Shown here: in pieces, positions 23,499 through 32,514 of the stretch | Layout of the letters: each line of letters starts with the position of its first letter | Numbering within the stretch: position 1 is the first letter of the stretch | Assembly: GCA_021773565.1 (NCBI GenBank) | Contig: JAJFJZ010000016.1 | Span: 1-64,000, forward strand | DNA from: Gammaproteobacteria bacterium | GTDB taxonomy: Bacteria > Pseudomonadota > Gammaproteobacteria > Pseudomonadales > Azotimanducaceae | Direction of reading: 5' to 3' | Length of the DNA stretch: 64,000 nucleotides | Position numbers and translations under genes: made by a program | Notes under the pieces: generated by a model | Seen by the model: only the letters and a program-made list of their open reading frames with translations | Told to the model about the DNA's origin: nothing | Database searches by the model: none

Positions 23499-23528
23499 TT
23501 GGGCTCTAGCGGTGCCTTGCTCTATAAT
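23499..23528 (+). promoter_or_regulatory. Likely sigma-70 promoter for the RND efflux operon
   Basis: TTGGGC (23499-23504) and a consensus TATAAT (23523-23528) are separated by 18 bases and lie about 100 bases before the start of the membrane-fusion gene. No regulator gene sits beside the pump, so control is unknown. Confidence 0.45.
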
Positions 23529-23630
23529 GCTGCCCAAATTTATCTACTGGTGAATTATCCGCAGCTGTGTTACTTTTGGTAGCACTTTGCCTATTAACAC
23601 CCTCAACCTGGTTAACTGTGGAATATTCGC

Positions 23631-24833
23631 GTGCGCACGACTTATATAACAGCCCTCATAATCGCCATTGTAGTTACGGCCTGGCTGATTTCGGGTCAGA
23701 TAAACCCGCCTGAAAAGGTAATGCCCGCGTCTCTCGCAATTCAAAATTCCGAAAACAACGCTGCCCTGGATGACGGTGAACTTACACGCGTGCGAGCACA
23801 GGTTATTCACGCTGAAACCAGAACTGCGAAAGTCACAGTGCGAGGCCAAACTCAAAACAAAAGAACGGTCACTGTAAAATCGGAAACAATGGGAAAAGTG
23901 GTCTCCCGTGCGGTCGAACGCGGCAACCGTGTTGCCACCGGTGATTTACTCTGTAAATTGGCGACCGATAACAGGGCAGCAGCAGTTTCAGAAGCTGAAG
24001 CCGGACTTGGGCATGCACAAATCAATTTCGAAGGTAGCCTGAAACTGCAAAAACGCGGCCTGCAAAGTGAAACAGCAGTAGCCTCGATTAAGGCAGAACT
24101 TGAACGGGCCAAAGCAAATCTCTCTCGTGCAAAACTTGAGCTTGCACGCACAGAAATTCGCGCACCGTTCGCGGGTCTTGTTGAAGATACCCATGTAGAG
24201 AAAGGCGACTACATTCAGCCGGGCGTGGGGTGTGTCACCCTGGTGGATCTCGACCCCATGCTACTGGTGGGTCAGGTAGCCGAGCGCAGCGTACACAGCC
24301 TGAAAATAAATGACCTGGTGAGGGGCGTTCTTGCTAATGGCAACACCGTGGAAGGGCGAATTACATTTATTGGCAGCAAAAGTAATGAGCGTACTCGTAC
24401 CTATGCGTTGGAAGTAGAAATTCCCAATGCAGACTACGCCATAAAAAGCGGCTACACAGCACAAATCGAAATAGCGGTGGGCGAAATCATGGCACATCAG
24501 GTGAGCCCTGCATTACTGAGTCTGGACGATGATGGCAATATTGGTATTCGTACCATCAATTCACAGAATCGAGTGGTCTTTAACCTGGTAAACATCGTTG
24601 CAGATGATATCAAGGGGATTTGGATCACCGGGCTTCCTGATGTCGCCACGCTAATCACCGTTGGTCAGGAACTGGTTGTGCCGGGTGAAGAAGTTGAAAT
24701 CTCATTTCAAACGGGCAGTTCCTTACCCGCAGTTGCGAAAAAGCGAGCAGATAACAATCCGACTGAGGGATCAGCGGTAGGTACGGCTGGTGCTACTGTA
24801 ACCACCCAAAGTGGCTTGAGCCTGAGTCAATGA
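23631..24833 (+). CDS. RND efflux periplasmic adaptor (membrane-fusion) protein
   Basis: The product is 400 residues with an N-terminal membrane anchor (TTYITALIIAIVVTAWLIS). A split lipoyl domain follows: GKVVSRAVERGNRVATGDLL near 85-105 and RAPFAGLVEDTHVEKGDYIQ near 180. A helical hairpin lies between the halves (SVEAGLGHAQINF-like, then VASIKAELERAKANLSRAKL). A beta-barrel region with VGQVAERSVHSLKINDLV comes next. The start is GTG at 23631. The stop overlaps the RND gene by 4 bases. It bridges the inner-membrane pump to an outer-membrane channel encoded elsewhere. Confidence 0.93.
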   Translation: MRTTYITALIIAIVVTAWLISGQINPPEKVMPASLAIQNSENNAALDDGELTRVRAQVIHAETRTAKVTVRGQTQNKRTVTVKSETMGKVVSRAVERGNRVATGDLLCKLATDNRAAAVSEAEAGLGHAQINFEGSLKLQKRGLQSETAVASIKAELERAKANLSRAKLELARTEIRAPFAGLVEDTHVEKGDYIQPGVGCVTLVDLDPMLLVGQVAERSVHSLKINDLVRGVLANGNTVEGRITFIGSKSNERTRTYALEVEIPNADYAIKSGYTAQIEIAVGEIMAHQVSPALLSLDDDGNIGIRTINSQNRVVFNLVNIVADDIKGIWITGLPDVATLITVGQELVVPGEEVEISFQTGSSLPAVAKKRADNNPTEGSAVGTAGATVTTQSGLSLSQ

Positions 24834-27800
24834 ACGCTCTCATAGAGTGGGCAATAAATCGTAGTCGAACTACGCTCTTACTGCTTTTTATGATTTTGTT
24901 GGCAGGCACGGCAGCCCGCATGGCCATACCGGTTGAAGCTGAACCCCGAATCGAAGTCCCGTATTTTGTAATCATAATAGTGCACGAAGGCATCACGCCG
25001 GAAGATTCGGAACGCCTGCTGGTATTACCCGTAGAGGCTGAATTGCGCTCAGTTGAAGGTATCAAGGAAATACAAACCTTTGGTAGCGAAGGCAGAGCCA
25101 CTATCACGGTTGAGTTTGATGCTGAGTTTGACCTGAACCAGGCAGGCGTAGATGTACGCGAAGCCGTGGACCGCGCCAAACCAAAAATCCCGGGTACCGC
25201 CGAAGAACCCATGGTATTGGAAATGAATACCGACGACCGACCGATTATCCAGATAAACCTGATTGGAGATGAAGTTCCCGAGCGCATGAAATATACGCTT
25301 GCGGTAACCTTAAAAGATCGCTTAAAAGCGATACCACAGGTACTGGATGCAACATTGGGCGGGCATCGCGAAGAAATGCTCGAAGCCGTAATTGACCCTA
25401 CGTTGCTTGAGTCATACCAGATTTCCAATGAGGAATTAATCAATACAGTACTGCGCAATAATCGACTGGTGGCTTCAGGCTCACTTGATACGGGTTTGGG
25501 CCGTTTTTCCGTAAAGGTGCCGTCTGTTATCGAAACCGCTACCGACCTGTTTAATCTACCCGTAAAAACAGATGGAGATACTGTAGTAACCTTGGCCGAT
25601 GTTGCCCAGGTCAAAAGAACCTTCAAGGACAGAACTTCCTATTCCAGCATTAATGGTAATAGCGGCATTACTATTAATGTGTCCAAGCGCAGTAACGCAA
25701 ACCTGATTGCCACGGTAAAACTGATTCGCGAAGTGGTAGATGATATGCGTCCTGACTTCCCCAGGAAGCTTACAGTTTTTATGACGCAGGACCAGGCGCC
25801 ACACGCAGAACGACAGGTAACCGAGTTACAGGGCAACATTCTCACCGCACTGGTATTGGTGATGATCATAGTGGTTGCGGCCATGGGATTCAGAACCGGT
25901 GTGATTGTAGGTTTTTCTATTCCGGTTGCCTTTCTATTCGCACTGATACTGCTGTACTCCATCGGCTACACCTTCAATATGATGGTTATGTTTGGCATGT
26001 TGTTAGGTCTGGGTATGCTGATTGATGGCGCTATTGTGGTATCAGAATATGCCGACCGAAAAATGATTGAGGGTATGAATGCACACGATGCATATGCCCT
26101 GGCCGCCAAGCGCATGTTCTGGCCGGTAACTGCCTCAGTTGCAACCACGCTCGCTGCTTTCCTGCCATTGATGTTGTGGCCTGGCGTAGCAGGCATGTTC
26201 ATGGCCTACCTGCCGGTAACTGTATTTACGGTACTTATGGGCTCACTGATCTATGCACTGATTATTGCGCCTACGCTTGGCTCCATATTTGGCAGGGCGG
26301 GTAATATGGATGCAAAATCTGCCCTCGTGCTAAAAGAAATGGAACAGGGCGACCCCACAAAATTAAAAAACCTGACCGGGATTTACGCACGTATTCTGGA
26401 AAAAGCTTCCCGATTCGCGCCATTGACCTTGGCAGCAACAGTGGGATTGCTCATATTAACCTTTATGGCATATGGCAAGTTCGGGAATGGGGTCATCTTT
26501 TTTAACGATGCTGACCCCCAATATGCCTCGGTGCTCATCAAAGCCCGGGGTAACTTATCAACTCAGGAATCAAGCGCTTTGTTGCTTGAAGTTGAAGAAG
26601 AAGTACTAAAAATTGCCGGTATTGAGGAAGTAAACAGCACCACCCAGGATACCAGTGGAAGCTTTTTCAGAGGTACTACCCCACCCGACACGGTAGGCAT
26701 CATGTATTTGTCCATGCATGAGGAAAGCGATCGGGAACTGTTAGGTGAGGAGATACTTGAACTTATCAGAAATCGTACCGCACATCTGGCAGGTGTAGAA
26801 ATAGAAGTTCAAAAAATGGAAAATGGTCCACCCACTGGTAAAGCTATCCAGATTCAGCTCGCCTCCAGATATCGTGAGTTACTCGACCCTGCCATAGAGC
26901 ACATACGCAGCTACCTGGAAAACAATGTTACCGGCCTGCGCGATTTTGAAGATTCCCGGCCGCTGCCCGGAATCGAATGGAAACTGGATGTTGACCGGGC
27001 CCAGGCGGCACTTTTTGGGGCTGATGTTGCCCAGGTTGGCCTGGCAGTACAATTGGTTACCAATGGTGTGCTCGTTAGCAAATATCGTCCGGATGGTGCA
27101 GAGGACGAAGTAGATATTCGCGTACGGTTTCCCATACAGGCTCGTGGTATAGGAGCCCTGGATGAACTGAATATCACTACACCCAAAGGTAAAATTCCCC
27201 TTTCAAATTTTGTTGTACGCACGCCCGTGCAACAAGTGGACACCCTGCAACGTATCGACGGGATTCCTGTTGGCAGTATTCAGGCATCGGTAGCACCAGG
27301 CATACTTGCAGACACCAAGGTCAAGGAAATCCAGGCATGGCTTGCAACCGAAGTTTTTGATCCTCGACTGAAAGTCGAGTTTCGCGGCGCCAATGAAGAG
27401 CAGGAAAAAACCTTTGCCTTTTTGGGCGGTGCCTTCATTCTTTCGCTGTTACTGATGTTTGCACTACTGGTGACGCAGTTTAACAGTCTGTACCAGTCAA
27501 CCCTGATCCTGTTTGCAGTTATTATGTCTACTGCAGGCGTGCTGTTGGGACTAATCGTTACCCAGAGCCCCTTTAGCGCAATATTAACCGGAACGGGTGT
27601 CGTAGCACTTGCGGGTATTGTGGTAAATAACAATATCGTACTTATCGATACCTACAATCATCTTAAGGAAGAACATCCAGAGCTTGACTACATAGCCCTC
27701 ATTGTAAGAACAGGTGCTCAACGGCTTCGCCCGGTAATGCTCACCACAGTAACTACCGTGTTTGGCTTACTCCCCATGTCCATGAACTGGAGCATCGACA

Positions 27801-28009
27801 TCATTAACCGCACCATGGTGCATGGTGGCCAGGTTTCATCGCAATGGGTACCACTGGCACAGAGTATTGTTTGGGGCTTGAGCATTGCAACGGTACTAAC
27901 CCTGGTTGCTACACCTGCCATGCTGGCTATACCTCACCAGATCAAGGGTTTATTTCAGCGTGACGTGCAAGCAGACGCTGCGCCCGCTGTACATGCAGAG
28001 TCTCAATAA
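24830..28009 (+). CDS. RND-family efflux transporter, inner-membrane subunit
   Basis: A 1059-residue protein with the full RND plan: a first membrane helix, a large periplasmic loop (about 30-330), six helices, a second loop (about 560-870) and five more helices. TM4 holds GLGMLIDGAIVVSEYADRK, the conserved acidic relay position, and TM10 holds GVVALAGIVVNNNIVLIDTY. The second pair of the classic TM4 aspartates is not doubled, as in the more divergent, non-AcrB clades. Substrate is not predictable. Its last 68 bases overlap the end of the convergent CitE-like gene. Confidence 0.94.
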   Translation: MNALIEWAINRSRTTLLLLFMILLAGTAARMAIPVEAEPRIEVPYFVIIIVHEGITPEDSERLLVLPVEAELRSVEGIKEIQTFGSEGRATITVEFDAEFDLNQAGVDVREAVDRAKPKIPGTAEEPMVLEMNTDDRPIIQINLIGDEVPERMKYTLAVTLKDRLKAIPQVLDATLGGHREEMLEAVIDPTLLESYQISNEELINTVLRNNRLVASGSLDTGLGRFSVKVPSVIETATDLFNLPVKTDGDTVVTLADVAQVKRTFKDRTSYSSINGNSGITINVSKRSNANLIATVKLIREVVDDMRPDFPRKLTVFMTQDQAPHAERQVTELQGNILTALVLVMIIVVAAMGFRTGVIVGFSIPVAFLFALILLYSIGYTFNMMVMFGMLLGLGMLIDGAIVVSEYADRKMIEGMNAHDAYALAAKRMFWPVTASVATTLAAFLPLMLWPGVAGMFMAYLPVTVFTVLMGSLIYALIIAPTLGSIFGRAGNMDAKSALVLKEMEQGDPTKLKNLTGIYARILEKASRFAPLTLAATVGLLILTFMAYGKFGNGVIFFNDADPQYASVLIKARGNLSTQESSALLLEVEEEVLKIAGIEEVNSTTQDTSGSFFRGTTPPDTVGIMYLSMHEESDRELLGEEILELIRNRTAHLAGVEIEVQKMENGPPTGKAIQIQLASRYRELLDPAIEHIRSYLENNVTGLRDFEDSRPLPGIEWKLDVDRAQAALFGADVAQVGLAVQLVTNGVLVSKYRPDGAEDEVDIRVRFPIQARGIGALDELNITTPKGKIPLSNFVVRTPVQQVDTLQRIDGIPVGSIQASVAPGILADTKVKEIQAWLATEVFDPRLKVEFRGANEEQEKTFAFLGGAFILSLLLMFALLVTQFNSLYQSTLILFAVIMSTAGVLLGLIVTQSPFSAILTGTGVVALAGIVVNNNIVLIDTYNHLKEEHPELDYIALIVRTGAQRLRPVMLTTVTTVFGLLPMSMNWSIDIINRTMVHGGQVSSQWVPLAQSIVWGLSIATVLTLVATPAMLAIPHQIKGLFQRDVQADAAPAVHAESQ

Positions 28010-28811
28010 GGCTACCCTTATACACAGCAAGCCCTTTACCCTGAAGACGGGCATTTTCCCAGGCTGATATCAGACCATGAGCCTCTGCCACTTCCAGGTC
28101 TGAGTAGGCGAATGCGATATTGGCATGCTCAATCTGACTCGGGTGAATCAGGGTTTTCCCGTCAAAGCCCCATTCGCTTCCCTGTTTGCACACCTGTTTA
28201 AAAGTCTCCATATTTTTAAACTCAATATGAACTCCGTCGAGTATGTCTCGCCCGTTTGCGCGTGCGACTAAAACGCAATGTTGCAGGGCTGTCTGTAGCG
28301 CTGCACGTTCGGGCGTATCCTTTACCCCCAATTCTGCCGACAGGTCTGCAGTACCCATCACGAGCACTTCCAGCCGTGGATTTTGGCCCACGATGGTTTG
28401 CGCGTTCAGTATGGCCAGTGGAGTCTCAAACATGGCCCATATGGGAATGTCCTCACCACCAAGGCTATCTACAAGTTCAATGGCTGATTGCAACTCCACA
28501 GCTGAATTGATCTTGGGAAACAGGATTGCATTGATGTCGAGTTTGACTACCGCCGCCACATCCGCCCGGCACCATTCAGAGTCCATTGCATTAACGCGCG
28601 CAATGCGCTCACGCCTGCCAAAACCCCCTCGCTTTAAAGCGGTGACCAGCTGATCACGCCCAAGGGACTTGGCATCCGGCGCGACGGCATCCTCCAGATC
28701 AAATATGATGCCATCGCAGTTCAACGAACGTGCCTTTTCCAGCGCGCGAAAGTTAGCGGCAGGCAGGTATAAAACACTTCTTCGAATGCGTGTGTTAGCC
28801 AGGTTCATCAT
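27942..28811 (-). CDS. HpcH/HpaI aldolase/citrate lyase beta-subunit-like protein
   Basis: This 289-residue TIM-barrel protein has CitE motifs: RRSVLYLPAANFRALEKA, then DGIIFDLEDAVAPDAKSLGR with acidic metal ligands, then RIARVNAMDSEW, then AILFPKIN, WAMFETPLAILNA with the second Glu, and GKTLIHPSQIEHANIAF. No CitD or CitF is nearby, so it is a stand-alone form such as malyl- or citramalyl-CoA lyase. Its start overlaps the DUF3106 gene by 4 bases, so it is the last gene of the sigma-factor operon. Its 3' end overlaps the RND gene on the other strand by 68 bases. Confidence 0.9.
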   Translation of the reverse strand: MMNLANTRIRRSVLYLPAANFRALEKARSLNCDGIIFDLEDAVAPDAKSLGRDQLVTALKRGGFGRRERIARVNAMDSEWCRADVAAVVKLDINAILFPKINSAVELQSAIELVDSLGGEDIPIWAMFETPLAILNAQTIVGQNPRLEVLVMGTADLSAELGVKDTPERAALQTALQHCVLVARANGRDILDGVHIEFKNMETFKQVCKQGSEWGFDGKTLIHPSQIEHANIAFAYSDLEVAEAHGLISAWENARLQGKGLAVYKGSLIETLHVQRAQRLLARHAEINP

Positions 28812-29362
28812 TCTGAACGCGCGTCACCAACAGCACCCCGGTCTCGCTCACCCTTTCCAGCATCGGGTCTGCGATGACGCTTGTCTTGCATGCGTTTTAC
28901 CGGCTGTTGCACCCGGTTTCTACGCTTCAGGCGGTCCAGCGCGCGCGCTTTGTCTTCCGGTGACATTCTCTTAAACCGCTCGCGCAATTTGTCCTGCTTT
29001 GCATCAGGTAAGCGCTGGAAACTTTGCCTGCGCTCGCGCAGGGCACGGCGTTGTTCTACCGAAAGATTGCGAAATTCTGTAAATCGCTGACTTAGTGCAG
29101 CGCGTTTGTCAGGGCTGAGATTTTGCCAGCGCTCGTACCGTTTTGACATCTCTGTGCGCTGGGTTTTGTCCATACCTATCCAGCGCTGCGCGCCCAGGGT
29201 AAGTTTGGTTTGCCGTTCATCTGAATAGGAATCCCACTCCTTTTCAAAGGCCTGTAGCACTGTCTGCAGATCACTATCCAGCGTTGCCCATTCAGCAGCC
29301 TTGCTGGATAAAGGGACAAATAGAATTACTAGCGAAAGAAAAATGTAACTCAGTCTATTCAT
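28808..29362 (-). CDS. DUF3106 family protein, exported
   Basis: The product is 184 residues. A signal peptide (LSYIFLSLVILFVPLSSKAA) precedes an Arg-rich helical region of about 100 residues with repeated short motifs: MSKRYERWQNLSPDKRAALS, then RFTEFRNLSVEQRRALRE, then LPDAKQDKLRERFKRMSPED. This is the DUF3106 pattern. The protein is periplasmic and probably all helical. It overlaps its operon neighbours by 4 bases on each side. In many proteobacteria DUF3106 genes follow an ECF-like sigma gene and a DUF3619-like membrane gene, as here, but no biochemical role is established. Confidence 0.88.
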   Translation of the reverse strand: MNRLSYIFLSLVILFVPLSSKAAEWATLDSDLQTVLQAFEKEWDSYSDERQTKLTLGAQRWIGMDKTQRTEMSKRYERWQNLSPDKRAALSQRFTEFRNLSVEQRRALRERRQSFQRLPDAKQDKLRERFKRMSPEDKARALDRLKRRNRVQQPVKRMQDKRHRRPDAGKGERDRGAVGDARSE

Positions 29363-29637
29363 TTCTTCTCCTCCTTTTCCGGAGACAATGGAGCGGGTGC
29401 CGGTGCAATCCGGGACTCGGGCACGTCCGGAAAATCCTCATCCCTGGAAAAATATTCCATCTGCTCCGGTCCAAGCCATTCACCATCCACCTCCTCAAGG
29501 CTAGCCAAATATTCCAGAAAACTTGCATCGGGATACACTGTTTCATGCCCTTGTGCATATACATGCATTGCGTTGGCTGCACACACGCTGCCAAGACATA
29601 AACGCAGCACAATACCTCCTATACCCTTACCCGGCAT
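29359..29637 (-). CDS. Small exported protein of the sigma-factor operon
   Basis: A 92-residue product from the ATG at 29637, which overlaps the preceding gene's stop region by 11 bases. A signal-like N-terminus (IGGIVLRLCLGSVCAANA) is followed by an acidic mature part with FLEYLASLEEVDGEWLGP and a Pro-rich tail. The phrase EFLEFL-like plus Trp recurs in the neighbouring membrane protein (DLEFVAWMLVEE), suggesting that the two share a binding partner. A longer frame to 29697 lacks a good start. No named family. Confidence 0.6.
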   Translation of the reverse strand: MPGKGIGGIVLRLCLGSVCAANAMHVYAQGHETVYPDASFLEYLASLEEVDGEWLGPEQMEYFSRDEDFPDVPESRIAPAPAPLSPEKEEKK

Positions 29638-29980
29638 CGGGCTCTTCCACGAGCATCCACGCAACAAACTCAAGATCTTCCAGTAATTCCAGTTCATCCG
29701 CCGCTGCTGCCTGCAACTCCGATTCGTAGTAGGGAAACTCGGGTATATCCGGAGAAGACAAAGTTAACGCCACAGCAATAACCACTACCGCAAAAGCACC
29801 AACCGGTGCCCAGAATGACCACAAGGGGTGCTGTGGTGTTAGTGGCTGACCCGGTTCCAGACCGTCCAGTGCACTGCGCCGCGCCGCCGCAAGGCGCTCG
29901 ACAATCTCGTCATCCAGCCGTTCAGCTTCGAGCGCTTCGCGTGCGCGTTCCAGAAATGTTTCTTCGTTATTTGAAGTCAT
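29627..29980 (-). CDS. DUF3619-like single-pass membrane protein, possible anti-sigma factor
   Basis: The product is 117 residues. A cytoplasmic helical N-terminus (FLERAREALEAERLDDEIVE, then RLAAARRSALDG) is followed by one membrane helix (APVGAFAVVVIAVALTL near 55-72) and a periplasmic acidic tail ending in DLEFVAWMLVEEP. The size, single helix and position immediately after a sigma factor (4-base overlap, ATGA) fit an anti-sigma or sigma-associated protein. It lacks the zinc-binding HxxxCxxC of ZAS anti-sigmas, so the mechanism would differ. Confidence 0.7.
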   Translation of the reverse strand: MTSNNEETFLERAREALEAERLDDEIVERLAAARRSALDGLEPGQPLTPQHPLWSFWAPVGAFAVVVIAVALTLSSPDIPEFPYYESELQAAAADELELLEDLEFVAWMLVEEPDAG

Positions 29981-30519
29981 AACCAGTCCTCTTTTAGTAC
30001 CTCTCTTAAGCGATGCACCGCCCTGGAATAGTGGGTTTTAACACTACCCTGGCTACAGCGCATGGCAAGTGCCGTATCCGCCACACTCAATCCTTCCCAG
30101 GCTCGCATAAGAAAAGCCTGCTGCTGACGCATGGGCAAGCGTTCTACTTCGGCGTTCAGTTTTTCTGTCGCATCCTGTATGCCTACCTGAAAATCCGGTT
30201 CTGCAGCATATCCATCCGGCGCACTCTGGATAACATCTGTCGTTGTTTCATCCGGGTCTTCACTATAAAACATACTAAATAGACGGGCACGCAGAGTGGC
30301 CTTTCTATGGCTGTCGGTAATCCTGTTCTGAAGAATGCGGTAAAAAAGCGGTGCCCACTGTGCCTCGGGTTTGGAGGCATATTTTCGTACCAGAATCATC
30401 ATCGCATCCTGAACAATATCCATCGCTTCATCCACATCCCTGACTCTGAACAAAGCCATTTTGTATGCGCGCTTTTCGACGCCAGCCAGAAACTGATTGA
30501 GCGCGACCCGCTCACTCAT
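29977..30519 (-). CDS. RNA polymerase sigma factor, sigma-70/ECF type
   Basis: From the ATG at 30519, with GAGG seven bases upstream, the product is 180 residues. Region 2 reads YKMALFRVRDVDEAMDIVQD with FYRILQNRITDSHRK, and region 4 reads LPMRQQQAFLMRAWEGLSVA, then ALAMRCSQGSVKTHYSRAVH. The 2-4 layout is that of the ECF group. An upstream frame to 30651 has no coding look. It heads an operon of five overlapping genes (DUF3619-like, small exported protein, DUF3106, CitE-like), so it probably transcribes a set that includes itself. Confidence 0.92.
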   Translation of the reverse strand: MSERVALNQFLAGVEKRAYKMALFRVRDVDEAMDIVQDAMMILVRKYASKPEAQWAPLFYRILQNRITDSHRKATLRARLFSMFYSEDPDETTTDVIQSAPDGYAAEPDFQVGIQDATEKLNAEVERLPMRQQQAFLMRAWEGLSVADTALAMRCSQGSVKTHYSRAVHRLREVLKEDWL

Positions 30520-30717
30520 ATAGCACCTCGTGTGCCCACCAGTTTCACCATTGTAGCCTCCATTGGTACCCGCTGAGCAAGTAAAATGCTCATACCCCAG
30601 TTGCTCTTGACTGCTTTGCTCACATGAGTTGCTTACATCAGCTGCATACATTAGTAGCTTGCATTATATCTAACGCGCGGAACGGCAATTGGTTTACACA
30701 GGACAGAAAAAAGCTGT

Positions 30718-31134
30718 TCAGTGCAAGGGGTGAGGTTTCCGGGAATGAGGAACAGCAGGAACTTTGGTTCCTGGTTTCAGGCGCATGTGACATTCTGCCT
30801 TCATCCAGCAACTATATACAGATAATACCGGAATCATGGCAAATCCGGCGACAAGCAGCCCAATCAAGCCGGGTGCCTTGTCTAACATATACCAGCCGCT
30901 AGACATTTCAGGGCAGTACCTGAAAAAACCCGCAAAATAGAAGAACATCGCTACAGTGCTCAGGCCAGCCAGACCACGTGCTGTCATCAAACTGAGCGAG
31001 CGTTTCAAACTTAACAGGGCCAGGACTGAACCACCTGCAAAACTTAAAAACAGCAATACATTACCAGCATCACGAAGCTGCAAAATGGCAAACGCCATTA
31101 GCACAACTGCCATGATCCCATTGACGTAACGCAT
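30718..31134 (-). CDS. Small membrane protein, unknown
   Basis: A 138-residue protein with four hydrophobic helices (VNGIMAVVLMAFAILQL; NVLLFLSFAGGSVLALLSL; LAGLSTVAMFFYFAGFF; GLIGLLVAGFAMIPVLSV) and a basic, Pro/His-rich cytoplasmic tail. No known family is recognised. Strong hydrophobic periodicity and an ATG support a real gene. It stands between the sigma operon (about 200 bases away, same strand) and a divergent LysM lipoprotein gene. Confidence 0.6.
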   Translation of the reverse strand: MRYVNGIMAVVLMAFAILQLRDAGNVLLFLSFAGGSVLALLSLKRSLSLMTARGLAGLSTVAMFFYFAGFFRYCPEMSSGWYMLDKAPGLIGLLVAGFAMIPVLSVYSCWMKAECHMRLKPGTKVPAVPHSRKPHPLH

Positions 31135-31400
31135 AAATTTTCGCCCAAATTCGGGAAAAGTATTAATACCCCATCAAGGGGCATGCTTATAGTAATAGTC
31201 TCCATTCCTGCAATAATGTTCAACCGTTTGTTACATAAAGTGACAGGGGAAGGTAGAAATTCGTACAACTTTTAAGCTACTTGAATTAATCGTGTTACCC
31301 AAATTCGCATGGCAAATATAGGAGGCGTAATTAAAGCGCGTGATTTATGGTTTTGTTCGTTACAATACTCAAAATAACAAAAATGTCCGGGGAGGAGATT

Positions 31401-32486
31401 GTGTTACGTTTCTATAAAAGTCTGCTTATCGTCCTGTTTGCTTTGTTTGTCCAGTCTTGTGCTACTACTACAGGTGATTCTCAGAGCACGACAGCAAGCC
31501 CGGACACTTCAAACGCAGAAGACGAACAATTTGTAGCCACCCCGAATTTGGCGCCGAGGGAAAGATTTAGCAAAGCATTACGCATGCTTGAAAACGGAGA
31601 GGTTGGCCAGGCCCAGGCAGAGCTGAAGGCGTATATTGCAGCCGTAGCATCGTCACGCAGTCGCAACGCAAGAGCACTGCTCGAGCAAATTACTACCCCC
31701 ATCGAAACATATTTTCCAAGTGAATACTTTACGGTTTCTCTCGGGGATGGTGAATCTCTTTCTACTCTGGCAAGAACCTATCTCGGCGACCCCTTAAAGT
31801 TTTATGCTCTGGCCCGTTACAATACTATAAGTGCGCCTTCACGGGTTTTTGTGGGTCAAGAGGTACGTATTCCACTAACGGAATCAGCCCGTCTTGCAAG
31901 GGACAATCCACCTGTGATCGACGAGGTGGAGGAAGCAACTGCACTACTCGAACCAGCTGAGGAGGTGCAACAGGAAACACCCACTGCGATTGTTGACCTA
32001 ATCGAGGAAACAGTGTCTATTGAAGATCTAATAGGTGCAGGAAACTACGAAGAAGCCATTGAGTTTGCCAACAATGCACCAGAGGGTAGCCTGGACCAGG
32101 CTACACATATAGCCATTTATCTTGGTTACGCTGAACAGATGCTTAGCGACAACCCTTTTATTGCGGCGGATGCCTATCACCAATTAGCGGATCTGTATCT
32201 GGAATCCAACGATCTGGATTCCGCTCTGCTTACCCTGCAAAAAGCCGTATCAGCAAATCCCGATCACACCGGTGCTGCACAAAGCTTACAGGATCTGGAA
32301 TCCCGACTGGTATCCACATATTACCGCTCGGCGTCCGCAGCATTCGGACGCCAGGATCTGGACACCACGATAGAATATGCAGATAAGGTTCTGGCAATTG
32401 ACCCTGATCACGCCAACGCTCAGTTGTACCGGGCACAGGCGGTAGAGTTGAAAGATCGTCTGGAACAGCTGAACAGCGGGAATTAG
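31401..32486 (+). CDS. LysM- and TPR-containing lipoprotein
   Basis: The GTG at 31401 is the likely start: GGAGGAG lies just upstream, and the first residues then form a lipoprotein signal (LRFYKSLLIVLFALFVQSC). The 361-residue product has a LysM-like domain near 105-155 (FTVSLGDGESLSTLARTYLG, then RVFVGQEVRIPL), and a C-terminal TPR set (SALLTLQKAVSANPDHTGAA, then DLDTTIEYADKVLAIDPDHA). LysM binds peptidoglycan, so it is probably a cell-wall-associated scaffold in the outer membrane. It is convergent with the lipoprotein/deacetylase/kinase run, which carries a similar LysM-like module. Confidence 0.85.
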   Translation: MLRFYKSLLIVLFALFVQSCATTTGDSQSTTASPDTSNAEDEQFVATPNLAPRERFSKALRMLENGEVGQAQAELKAYIAAVASSRSRNARALLEQITTPIETYFPSEYFTVSLGDGESLSTLARTYLGDPLKFYALARYNTISAPSRVFVGQEVRIPLTESARLARDNPPVIDEVEEATALLEPAEEVQQETPTAIVDLIEETVSIEDLIGAGNYEEAIEFANNAPEGSLDQATHIAIYLGYAEQMLSDNPFIAADAYHQLADLYLESNDLDSALLTLQKAVSANPDHTGAAQSLQDLESRLVSTYYRSASAAFGRQDLDTTIEYADKVLAIDPDHANAQLYRAQAVELKDRLEQLNSGN

Positions 32487-32514
32487 CAGGCGCCTGACAC
32501 TCAGTCAGCCTGGC

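Noticed and set aside
24793-25626. Long minus-strand frame of 277 codons antisense to the RND pump
   Set aside because: Its sequence is Ser/Thr/Arg-rich and low in structure, as expected from the complement of a coding gene. The plus strand clearly encodes the transporter, and there is no ribosome-binding site.
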